This document shows, piece after piece, positions 1 to 7,898 of a DNA stretch of 64,000 nt. The stretch's first letter is position 1; the number at the start of each line of letters is the position of its first letter. This DNA is from Pseudooceanicola aestuarii (GTDB lineage Bacteria; Pseudomonadota; Alphaproteobacteria; Rhodobacterales; Rhodobacteraceae). The DNA lies in contig NZ_JAAFZC010000006.1 in NCBI RefSeq assembly GCF_010614805.1, positions 1-64,000 on the forward strand. Direction: 5' to 3'. The translations under genes and the position numbers were made by a program. Under the pieces are notes generated by a model that was not told the origin of the DNA, did not search any database, and worked only from the letters and a program-made list of their open reading frames with translations.

Positions 1-1485
1 ACCACGGTGGTGAATGCCTATGTCGGCCCGATCGTGAAGCTGTACATGGAACGGCTGACCGGTCGGCTGAACCAGGCGGGCTATGACGGCCCGCTGTTCA
101 TCATCCTGTCCCATGGCGGGGTCACGCGGGTCGACAAGGCGATTGCCCTGGCCGCCGGCACCTGCCTGTCCGGTCCCGCTGGCGGCATTGCCGGGGCACG
201 GGCCTGCGCCCGCATGATCGACGCCCCGGATGTCATCCCCTTTGACATGGGCGGCACCTCGACCGAGGTGTCGCTGATCACCGGATCCGAAATCGCCCTG
301 ACGTCGGAACGCGGCCTGGCGGGCGAACGCATCGCCCTGCGCAGCTTCGACATCCTGTCGATCGGGGCGGGCGGCGGCTCCATCGCGCGGATGGACCCGG
401 AAAGCGGCTTTTCCGTTGGTCCGCAATCCGCAGGGGCACAGCCGGGCCCGGCCTGTTTCGGGCGCGGCGGTCAGGAGGTCACGGTGACCGATGCAAACCT
501 TGTGCTGGGATACCTGGGCACCGGGGCGCTGTCCGGCGGATCGCGTGACCTGGACCTGGAGGCCGCGCAGACGGCGATGGACCGGCTGGCGGGCGAGATG
601 GGCCTGGACCGCATGGCCACCGCCGAAGGGGTGCGCCGCCTGATCAACATCCGCATGGCGGATGGAATCCGCATGATGACCCTGCGCCGGGGCGTCGATC
701 CGCGCGGATACACGCTGCTGAGCTTTGGAGGGGCCGCCGGGCTTCACTCCGTGGACGTGGCCCGCGAGATGGATATCAGCCGGGTGGTGGTGCCCACCGT
801 TGCCTCCGTCCTGTCCGCCTGGGGGATGCTGGCCTCCGACCTGCGGACAGAGGCGACGCGTTCCCGGCCCATGGATGCCACCGGCCTGACGGACCCGGCG
901 ATCCGCGCCGTCCTCGCCGAGCTGGAGGCGGAGGCCCGGGCACAGATGCCCGAGGCCCTGGCCCTGGATTTGCGCGCCGAACCTTCGGCAGAAATGCGCT
1001 ACGGCGAGCAGATTTTCGAAATCGACGTACCGCTCGACGGGTTGGATCTGGCCGCACCGGGACTGGCCGAAGCTGTCCGCCAGCGATTCCATGCCCGTCA
1101 CGAAGCGCTTTATACCTACGCCTCGCCCGAGCAGGAGGTGGACCTGGTCAATGCCCGTGTCGCAGTTGTCGGCGCGGTGGAACGGGGCGATATGGCGCGG
1201 CGCCTCGCCCCCGCCGACGGTCCCGCCCGGCCGGTCGCGTCCCGGCCCGTCTGGCAATCCGGCACACAGGCCGGGATCGCCGTCTACGACCTGGCGATGC
1301 TGGCCCCCGGTCATACGCTCTCCGGTCCCTGCATGGTGGTCTCCGAAACCACCTCCGTCCTGTTGGGGCGCGGCGACAGGGCACGCCTGACGGATCATGG
1401 CTGGCTGGACATCACCGTTGCGCCGAAATCCGTAGCCGCCAGCGCCGCCACCGAAACGATTCATAATCAACCGGCCCCAGTTTAG
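1..1485 (+). CDS. Hydantoinase/oxoprolinase A-type protein, 3' part (5' end outside window)
   Basis: The frame is open from base 1, so this is the last 494 residues of a protein that is normally about 690 long. Members hydrolyse cyclic amides such as hydantoins or 5-oxoproline with ATP, or act as the related carboxylase subunits, in the cytoplasm. Visible support is the nucleotide-binding-type motif DMGGTSTEVS (about residue 82 of the visible part), the glycine-rich GAGGGSIA about 40 residues later, and the family-typical FGGAAGLHS stretch. No HyuB partner follows. A TRAP transporter begins 28 bases after the stop, which suggests that the substrate is imported by that system. The family is clear; the exact substrate cannot be read from sequence. 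Confidence 0.85.
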   Translation, partial: TTVVNAYVGPIVKLYMERLTGRLNQAGYDGPLFIILSHGGVTRVDKAIALAAGTCLSGPAGGIAGARACARMIDAPDVIPFDMGGTSTEVSLITGSEIALTSERGLAGERIALRSFDILSIGAGGGSIARMDPESGFSVGPQSAGAQPGPACFGRGGQEVTVTDANLVLGYLGTGALSGGSRDLDLEAAQTAMDRLAGEMGLDRMATAEGVRRLINIRMADGIRMMTLRRGVDPRGYTLLSFGGAAGLHSVDVAREMDISRVVVPTVASVLSAWGMLASDLRTEATRSRPMDATGLTDPAIRAVLAELEAEARAQMPEALALDLRAEPSAEMRYGEQIFEIDVPLDGLDLAAPGLAEAVRQRFHARHEALYTYASPEQEVDLVNARVAVVGAVERGDMARRLAPADGPARPVASRPVWQSGTQAGIAVYDLAMLAPGHTLSGPCMVVSETTSVLLGRGDRARLTDHGWLDITVAPKSVAASAATETIHNQPAPV

Positions 1486-1513
1486 AACGGCCACCAAACA
1501 GGGAGACTTCCTC

Positions 1514-2551
1514 ATGACATTTCTCAAAAGCGCAGCAACCGCCGCCCTTCTGGCCACCGCCTGCGGCACGGCACAGGCCCAGACCCAACTGAACGTTGTG
1601 GCCCCCTGGTCCAGCCTCAACGCCTATGGCGCCGTGGAGCAACCCTTCTGGACCAAGGACTTTCCGGCCGCGACCGGGGGCGACCTGACGGCCAAACTGT
1701 CGAATTACTCGGAGCTGGGCCTTGGCGGGGCCGAATTGCTGCGCCTGGCCTCCATGGGGGTTTTCGACGTCGCCCATATCGTGGTCGGCTACTCGGTCTC
1801 CGACGATCCGGTGATCGAGGGGATCGAACTGGCCGGTGTCATTCAGGACATGGACACCCTGCGCCAGGCGGTGGATGCCTACGAGGCGACGATGACCACC
1901 GACCTCGCGGAGCAGCACAACCTTGTCTACCTGGGCATGTACCCCAATCCCAGCCAGGTGATGTATTGTTCGGAGCCGGTGACCGGCCTGGATGAATTCG
2001 CCGGCAAGAAGATCCGCTTCTATGGCTCCTCCATGAACGATTTCATCGAAGCCGCCGGCGGAACCGGCATTGGCGTGCCGCTGGCCGAGGTCGTCCCCGC
2101 CCTGCAACGCGGCGTCGTCGATTGCGCCTTTACCGGCACGCTGACCGGCTATTCCTTCAAGTTTCCCGAAGTCACCAGCGATCTTTACGGTCTGCGCCTT
2201 GGCTGGGGCCTGACATTCATCGCGGCCAACAAATCCACCTTCGACGGGCTGAGCGCGGAGCAGCAGGACGCCCTGCGCAGCGGTGCCAAGACACTCGAAG
2301 GGCAATTGTGGGATCTGGCGCGGATCGATGACGCGGCCGGGATCGCCTGCAACACCGGCAACGGCGAATGCCCCTACGGGGAGCCGGCCGCGATGTCCTT
2401 CGTGCCGGTCTCCGAGGCGGACGACGCCCGCCGCCGCGACCTGCTCGAGGAGGAGATCCTCAAGAACTGGGCCGCCCGTTGCGACGCGGCCTGCATCGCC
2501 AACTGGAACGAGACGGTCGGCGCGCTGACCGGTCTGACCGCCGTTAAATGA
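1514..2551 (+). CDS. TRAP transporter substrate-binding protein (DctP family)
   Basis: This is the periplasmic ligand-binding subunit of a tripartite ATP-independent periplasmic transporter. It has 345 residues, normal for DctP proteins, and an N-terminal signal peptide ending near GTAQAQ (residues 1-23). The family core includes the stretch GKKIRFYGSS, and the segment AEVVPALQRGVVDC corresponds to the conserved helix before the carboxylate-binding arginine region. The ATG at 1514 has a GGGAG ribosome site 8 bases upstream. The stop overlaps the start of the small permease gene by four bases, so the three TRAP genes form one operon. Ligand unknown; the hydantoinase-like neighbour hints at a cyclic amide or an organic acid derived from one. 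Confidence 0.88.
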   Translation: MTFLKSAATAALLATACGTAQAQTQLNVVAPWSSLNAYGAVEQPFWTKDFPAATGGDLTAKLSNYSELGLGGAELLRLASMGVFDVAHIVVGYSVSDDPVIEGIELAGVIQDMDTLRQAVDAYEATMTTDLAEQHNLVYLGMYPNPSQVMYCSEPVTGLDEFAGKKIRFYGSSMNDFIEAAGGTGIGVPLAEVVPALQRGVVDCAFTGTLTGYSFKFPEVTSDLYGLRLGWGLTFIAANKSTFDGLSAEQQDALRSGAKTLEGQLWDLARIDDAAGIACNTGNGECPYGEPAAMSFVPVSEADDARRRDLLEEEILKNWAARCDAACIANWNETVGALTGLTAVK

Positions 2552-3168
2552 GCGATCCGGCGCAAAAAGTTCAGGGGCGAGCGCCCCTGACCACCGCCTT
2601 TGACGAGGCGCTGCGCCAATTGGCCCATGGCATGGTGCTGACCGCTGGCGCGGCCACGTTGACCATGGGCCTGCTGGTCGCGACGGATGTGCTGTGGCGT
2701 GCGCTCAGCGGGCGCAACCTGGGCGGGGTGGACGAGATCGCCGGCTACCTCTTTGCCATCGGGGTCAGCTGGTCGCTGGCCTCGGCCTTTCATGCCCGCG
2801 CCCATATCCGGGTCGACATTCTCTATCGCAAGCTGACCTTCGTGCCGCGTCTGGCGCTGGACATCTCGGCAATGCTGTCGCTGCTGATCGTGGCCGGGTT
2901 CCTGACCTACAGCAGCTGGCTTGTGCTCACCACCTCCTGGACGCGCGATGCGCATTCGGCCTCCTCCCTCCAGGTTCCGCTGGTCGTGCCGCAGGCCATC
3001 TGGATGCTGGGCATTCTCGTCTTTCTGGCGGCGCTGCTGACCGCGCTGGCGCGCAGCTTCGCCGATCTCCTTGCGGGCCGTGCCGTCTCCGTCATCGCGC
3101 GCCACGGCGTGCCGACGCCGGATGAGGAAGCCCGCGACGCCGTGTTGCAATCCCGAGGAGACGGCTGA
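2548..3168 (+). CDS. TRAP transporter small permease (DctQ family)
   Basis: The 206-residue protein has four hydrophobic segments typical of the DctQ small membrane subunit, which scaffolds the large permease. The family-type stretch RNLGGVDEIAGYLFAIGVSW lies between the first and second segments. The start overlaps the DctP stop (ATGA) and the stop touches the DctM start at 3168, indicating translational coupling in the order P-Q-M. Confidence 0.86.
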   Translation: MSDPAQKVQGRAPLTTAFDEALRQLAHGMVLTAGAATLTMGLLVATDVLWRALSGRNLGGVDEIAGYLFAIGVSWSLASAFHARAHIRVDILYRKLTFVPRLALDISAMLSLLIVAGFLTYSSWLVLTTSWTRDAHSASSLQVPLVVPQAIWMLGILVFLAALLTALARSFADLLAGRAVSVIARHGVPTPDEEARDAVLQSRGDG

Positions 3169-4451
3169 TGTTTGCCCAGACCTTTGCCATTCTGCTGGGC
3201 CTCGTGGCCATTTCCATGCCGATCGCCGCCGTGCTGCTGATCACCGGGCTGGTGATGGGCTGGCTGCATTCGCCCATGCCCCTGCATGTCGCGGGGTCCG
3301 AAATCTTCTGGAAAGTGGCCAATGAATTCACCCTGACGACCATCCCGCTGTTCGTCATGCTGGGTGAGTTGCTGCTGCGCGCCGGCGTGGCGGAGCGCAT
3401 GTACGCGGCGACGGCACTTTGGCTGAACCGGCTGCCCGGCGGGCTGCTGCATGCCAATATCGCGGCTTCCACCCTGTTTTCCGCGACCTCCGGGTCATCC
3501 GTTGCCACCGCCGCGACGATCGGCACCGTCGCCCTCCCCGAAATCGAACGGCGCGGCTACAACGAGCGGCTGTTCCTGGGCTCTCTGGCGGCGGGCGGGA
3601 CGCTGGGGATTCTGATCCCGCCGTCGATCCATCTGATCCTCTACGGGATGATGACACAAAGTTCGATCCCGCAGCTTTATTCGGCGGCGCTGGTGCCGGG
3701 CCTTCTTCTGGCGCTGATCTTCGGCGGAATTGTCATCCTGACCTGTCTGTTGCGCCCCTCCATGGGCGGTCAGCGGATCGCGGCAACCTGGAGCCAGCGC
3801 CTGCGCAGCCTGCCTTCGATCCTGCCGATCATCGGCCTGTTCCTCGTCGTGGTCGGTTCGATCTATGCCGGCATCGCCACCCCGACGGAGGCGGCGTCCC
3901 TCGGGCTGGTTTTCACCCTGATCCTGGCTGCCTGCTACCGGCGGCTTTCGATCCAGATGCTGAAGGAGGCCTTTACCGGCACCATGCGGACCACGGCGAT
4001 GATCATGCTGATCGTGATGGTCTCGTATTTCCTCAACTTCATCCTCTCTTTCCTGGGCATCCCGCAGGCTCTGACCAGGTTGGTCGGAGAGCTGGGCCTG
4101 TCACCGACGGGCACGATCCTGATCATCGTGGTGTTCTTCGTGGCGCTTGGCTGCTTCATGGAAAGCCTGTCGATGCTGGTCACGATGACCCCGCTGGTGG
4201 CGCCGATCGTGTTCTCTCTGGGCTATGATCCGGTGTGGTTCGGCGTCCTGCTGATCGTGTTGCTCGAAGTGGCGCTGATCACGCCGCCGGTCGGCATCAA
4301 TCTCTACGTGGTGCAGGCCATCCGGTCGCGCGGCGGCATAGGGGATGTGATGATCGGCGCGCTGCCTTTCGTGGTCGCGATGTTCGGCCTGATCGGCCTG
4401 CTGGTGGCCTTCCCCGAGATCGCCCTTTGGCTTCCTTCTCTCCTTGAGTGA
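3168..4451 (+). CDS. TRAP transporter large permease (DctM family)
   Basis: The 427-residue protein has about 11-12 membrane segments, the normal size for the sodium-coupled DctM transport subunit. Family signatures are visible: SATSGSSVATAATIGTVALP near residues 105-125, GGTLGILIPPSIHLILYG in the next loop, and ITPPVGINLYV near the C-terminus. It is the last gene of the operon. A gap of about 230 bases to the next gene suggests that the transcript ends here, although no clear hairpin is visible. Confidence 0.9.
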   Translation: MFAQTFAILLGLVAISMPIAAVLLITGLVMGWLHSPMPLHVAGSEIFWKVANEFTLTTIPLFVMLGELLLRAGVAERMYAATALWLNRLPGGLLHANIAASTLFSATSGSSVATAATIGTVALPEIERRGYNERLFLGSLAAGGTLGILIPPSIHLILYGMMTQSSIPQLYSAALVPGLLLALIFGGIVILTCLLRPSMGGQRIAATWSQRLRSLPSILPIIGLFLVVVGSIYAGIATPTEAASLGLVFTLILAACYRRLSIQMLKEAFTGTMRTTAMIMLIVMVSYFLNFILSFLGIPQALTRLVGELGLSPTGTILIIVVFFVALGCFMESLSMLVTMTPLVAPIVFSLGYDPVWFGVLLIVLLEVALITPPVGINLYVVQAIRSRGGIGDVMIGALPFVVAMFGLIGLLVAFPEIALWLPSLLE

Positions 4452-4684
4452 TCGGTGCGCCATCGCCGATACGGGACCAGCCAACCGGTGAGCATCACGT
4501 CCGGCGGGCGGGCGGGCACGATCAGGGCAAGGCGGTCAGCGATCTGGCCGCCTGCCTGCATTTTGGCGCTTTTCAACCGGAATGTCGTCTGTATAGATAC
4601 ATACTTACGATAATCTAAATGATGTATATCGCCTGCGGCGACGTGACGGGGCGATACGTTGTCAGGGAAGGGGCAGAACGCTTC

Positions 4685-5311
4685 ATGATCAGGTCAATGC
4701 GGTTGATCCTTGTCTCCCCGTTGTCGCGGAAAGTGCTTGCGGGTATCGGTGGCGGTGTCGGCTTCTTTGCCAACCTGGCGGAAGTCGTCGCCCTGGCTGG
4801 CGCGGTTTGGGCGTTTGTCCATCCCGGTGACGTGGCGCGCATGGCCGTGGGGTTCGAACAGCACCTGATCGCGGCGCGCCAGGATCTTGGCCTTATCGCG
4901 GAAAAGGCGGAACAGATCGAGGACAACACCGGCCGAACCGCTGACAACACGCGTCGGCTGGCCGATGCAATTCCCTACTGGCTCGTGTTCGAAACCCCGC
5001 CCACCTACCGGCTCCTCCCGTCCGCTGCGGGGCCTTACCGGTATTCCTTCGTCCTGCAAAACCCCTCCGTTTTTCCCATCGATCTGGAAGTGGAGGTGCG
5101 ATCCGATGGCAAGGTCGTGGCGCGGGACACGCTCATGGTCATGCCGCTGGAAGACGAGGGGGTGAATTGGTCGGCAAAGGATCAGTCCGAACAGATCACG
5201 ATTTGCCTGACCGGCACGTCCGACGCGTTGGACGGTCCGTTCTACGAACAACGCATCTATGGCGATGATGTCAGCCTGGCCCGTGGCTTCGCGCCCATCC
5301 CGGGCTGCTAG
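4685..5311 (+). CDS. Hypothetical protein with one N-terminal membrane anchor
   Basis: I do not recognise this protein. From the ATG at 4685 it has 208 residues; an alternative ATG at 4619 would add 22. The 4685 start is preferred because a GGAAGGGG ribosome site lies about 10 bases upstream. Residues about 20-45 are hydrophobic (a single membrane anchor). They are followed by a Gln/Glu-rich, probably helical stretch (IAEKAEQIEDNTGRTADNTR) and a beta-rich C-terminal half. It stands alone between the TRAP operon and the polysaccharide locus. The upstream region 4590-4620 is AT-rich and could hold a promoter. Confidence 0.55.
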   Translation: MIRSMRLILVSPLSRKVLAGIGGGVGFFANLAEVVALAGAVWAFVHPGDVARMAVGFEQHLIAARQDLGLIAEKAEQIEDNTGRTADNTRRLADAIPYWLVFETPPTYRLLPSAAGPYRYSFVLQNPSVFPIDLEVEVRSDGKVVARDTLMVMPLEDEGVNWSAKDQSEQITICLTGTSDALDGPFYEQRIYGDDVSLARGFAPIPGC

Positions 5312-5434
5312 GAAAGGCGCGGTTGCGCGCTTCGTCGCCCCCTGCCCCGCCCCCGGGCAAACATGTGGCCAAGTCGCACCGCTGCTCAACGCTTCAGCCC
5401 TGGAGGTCTTGCCGCTACGGGCAAAACATCCGAA

Positions 5435-5493
5435 GGTCAGGGGGCACGAAAACGATGACAGTCAATTCAACGGCAGGATGCAAAGCCCCGACC
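5435..5493 (+). other. Inverted repeat in the leader of the polysaccharide locus
   Basis: The arms GGTC-A-GGGG (5435-5443) and CCCCGACC (5486-5493) can pair with one bulged A. They enclose about 42 bases that contain GATGCAAAG. The repeat lies about 80 bases upstream of the HPt gene and could fold in the leader RNA. It vaguely recalls the GCAAAGCC signature of c-di-GMP-I riboswitches, but the rest of that consensus is missing. Confidence 0.3.
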
Positions 5494-5573
5494 GCCACGC
5501 ATGACCCCGCATCCGCACCGGGCGCGGCCTGCGGCTTCGAAGCTGTGACAGACCTTCCGGGAGGATGGCCGCC

Positions 5574-5924
5574 ATGACCAACGCAAGCGAGGACTTTTCA
5601 CAACGCGTTGCGAAGATTCGCGCCCGTTTCATGGAGGGCGTCCCCGCACGATTGAACGCCATCCGCGATGTAGTACATTGCGCCGAAAGTACCGATCCGC
5701 ACGAAACCCAGCTGCGCAAGGCGCATCGCCTGTTGCACGACATGGCCGGCAGCGCCGCGATGCTGGACTTGCCCGAAATTGAAGGTGCCGTACGGAGAGC
5801 ACTGGACATTGCAGAGAGCGCCGATGCAAAGAACACGCCTTTCGATCACGCGGATCTGTTGATCATCGACACCGCGCTATCGGAGATTCTCGCGGCGGTG
5901 GCGCCGGACCCCTCCCGAAGCTAG
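5574..5924 (+). CDS. Histidine phosphotransfer (HPt) domain protein
   Basis: This is a 116-residue stand-alone HPt domain, a carrier of phosphoryl groups between a histidine kinase/receiver and a response regulator. The likely phospho-histidine sits in AHRLLHDMAGSAAMLDL, which matches the usual H-x-x-K/M-G-S-A pattern. The ATG at 5574 is chosen over 5565 because the GGGAGG ribosome site at 5558-5563 is correctly spaced only for 5574. It lies 24 bases before the BcsB-like gene. The two response regulators and the kinase of this locus are the natural partners. The kinase at 12165 has no receiver domain of its own, so the exact relay order is unclear. Confidence 0.75.
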   Translation: MTNASEDFSQRVAKIRARFMEGVPARLNAIRDVVHCAESTDPHETQLRKAHRLLHDMAGSAAMLDLPEIEGAVRRALDIAESADAKNTPFDHADLLIIDTALSEILAAVAPDPSRS

Positions 5925-5948
5925 CCCCAGCAAAAGGATGACAATCGA

Positions 5949-7892
5949 GTGGCTCTTGCCAAGATCCTCATAGGCGCCCTCGCCTGCACGCCCCTCGCCG
6001 CATTTGGCCAGGATGCCGAAATCTCAACGGCTTCGCGCCCTGCGGCCACGACCAGCGCAGAGACGATCAGCCGCACGATCACGCTGGCGGACCTCGGCTT
6101 CGGCAACGGCCTGTCCTTTCGGCAGCTGTCAGGGCAAACCACCGTCTTCATCCCCGTCCCCGACACCGCCCCCCTGCGCGGCGGGACCATCACGCTGGAC
6201 ATCACCCATGGCGCCACGGTCGCGGTGGATCGCTACTTGCAGGTGTCCGTCGGCGGCCGGCCGGTGGCGACACATTCGCTGGGCAATCGCGCCGAAACGT
6301 TCAGTCTGCCGGTGGATTTCGACGCCGCGGCGGTGTCGGGCGGGTTTCTGGCCGTCGGGCTGACCTATTCCGGGGCCTTCACCGATCGGGTCTGCGTGGA
6401 CGAACGCGCCTCGGGCGATTTCCTGGATATCTCCCCACGCTCTGCCGTGACGCTCGACCTGGATCGTGACGGCATCCTGTCCCCGGCGCTGTTCGCCGGG
6501 TTCCGTCCCGCCGACATGCGCGTGACCCTGCCGGATCAGGCCTCCCTTGGGGGGTTGGCGGCGGCGACACGGGCCGCGGCACTCTTCGGGGCGGAAACCG
6601 GCGGCGTGCGGTTCGGGACGGCACCGGGCAACAACGGACAGGACTGGACCGAAGGCCATGTGCAGCTGGAGGTTGCGACCTCCGGCGTGCAAGCCGAAAT
6701 GCAGGTCACGCCCGATGCGGATTTCCCCGCCCTGCGGGTGCGGGGCACCGATCCGCAGCTTGGGCTGTGGCAACTGGCCTCCGGCTGGGCAGGGCTGGCG
6801 GGTGGAGAGACGGCGATCACCACGGCGATCTCGGACGCGGGCCCGGATGATGGCCTGCTGCCGCTTTCGGCTCTGGCGGCGGACCTGACGCCGCGCAATG
6901 TGGTCTCGACCGAGGACGTGCTGATTCCGTTCCAATCCTCCGATCTGCCGGCGGGCAAGACCGTCGACGCGGTCAACCTCGTGGTGGCGGCAGCGCTGGA
7001 TGCGGAGGGGCGCGGCGCGACCGCCTCGGTCTATCTGAACGACACCCTGCTGGGGAACCGTCCGCTGCCCAGTGGCGCGCCCGAGCGGTTGAACTTCGAC
7101 GTGCCGTCGGGGCTGATCGGCCGGGACAACCAGCTGCGCGTGTCGATCCAGCGCCAGCCCTCCGGCGGCGAATGCCGGTTCAAGCCGCAGGGTTACCCGG
7201 CGCAGGTGCTGCCGGGCAGTGCGCTGCGCCTGGCCGATGCCGATGTGCACGATGGCCATTTCTTCGGTCTGCGGCAGGAATTCGGCGCAGGCGTGCAGGT
7301 CGTTCTCGATCCTGCGCTTGGCCTTGACCTCGAAACGGCGCTGCCGTGGATTGCCGGGGTCGCGGGCAGCATGATCCCCGACCGCGCGTCCATCCTGCCG
7401 CGCGCCAGCGTTGCGGCGATCGAGCCGGGGCTGCCCTTCTTCGTCATTTCCGCCACCAACCCCGGTGACGCCGAACCGGCCATCACCTTTGACGCCGGCG
7501 CGGTGGAGATCCGCAACACCGACGCGGAGGTGATCTTTGCCGGCGACGCTCTGGATCGGCTGGGCGTGGCCCAGATTGTCACGCGGGGCGAACAGCCGGG
7601 CCTGTGGCTGCGTCCGGGCAACGGGCCAGCGCCGGAACCCACCGCGCGGAACCCGCTGGTCCTCAATCGTGGCGATCTGGCCCTGCTCGGACAGGAGGGC
7701 GTGATCGTCGCCACCTCCACCCGGATCAACCCGGTGCTGGATGTGGTCTATCCCGACCGCACCAGCCTGGCCCAGATCTTCGCCAAGTACCGGCCCTGGA
7801 TCGTTGGCGGGGCGTGGGTTCTGCTGACGTTGATCGTACTGATCGTCTTCCAGCGCATCTACCGGAACCGGCGCAGCGGGCCGGGCGGCTGA
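5949..7892 (+). CDS. BcsB-like periplasmic subunit of a polysaccharide synthase
   Basis: The 647-residue protein resembles the cellulose synthase regulatory subunit BcsB. It has a signal peptide (cleavage near AAFGQDA), two repeats of carbohydrate-binding-like beta domains and a single C-terminal membrane segment with a basic end (about residues 617-645). It is somewhat shorter than typical BcsB (about 750). It would sit in the periplasm, anchored next to the synthase, and guide the growing glycan. Translation starts at GTG 5949, with AAGGA about 10 bases upstream; the ATG at 5938 is out of frame. It is followed after 6 bases by the GT2 synthase gene. The polymer may be cellulose-like or another beta-glycan. 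Confidence 0.72.
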   Translation: MALAKILIGALACTPLAAFGQDAEISTASRPAATTSAETISRTITLADLGFGNGLSFRQLSGQTTVFIPVPDTAPLRGGTITLDITHGATVAVDRYLQVSVGGRPVATHSLGNRAETFSLPVDFDAAAVSGGFLAVGLTYSGAFTDRVCVDERASGDFLDISPRSAVTLDLDRDGILSPALFAGFRPADMRVTLPDQASLGGLAAATRAAALFGAETGGVRFGTAPGNNGQDWTEGHVQLEVATSGVQAEMQVTPDADFPALRVRGTDPQLGLWQLASGWAGLAGGETAITTAISDAGPDDGLLPLSALAADLTPRNVVSTEDVLIPFQSSDLPAGKTVDAVNLVVAAALDAEGRGATASVYLNDTLLGNRPLPSGAPERLNFDVPSGLIGRDNQLRVSIQRQPSGGECRFKPQGYPAQVLPGSALRLADADVHDGHFFGLRQEFGAGVQVVLDPALGLDLETALPWIAGVAGSMIPDRASILPRASVAAIEPGLPFFVISATNPGDAEPAITFDAGAVEIRNTDAEVIFAGDALDRLGVAQIVTRGEQPGLWLRPGNGPAPEPTARNPLVLNRGDLALLGQEGVIVATSTRINPVLDVVYPDRTSLAQIFAKYRPWIVGGAWVLLTLIVLIVFQRIYRNRRSGPGG

Positions 7893-7898
7893 CCCTGA

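Noticed and set aside
5435..5493. c-di-GMP-I (GEMM) riboswitch before the polysaccharide locus
   Set aside because: Only a GCAAAGCC-like string and an outer stem are present; the GGCAAACC strand, the GNRA hairpin and the second conserved stem-loop are not recognisable.
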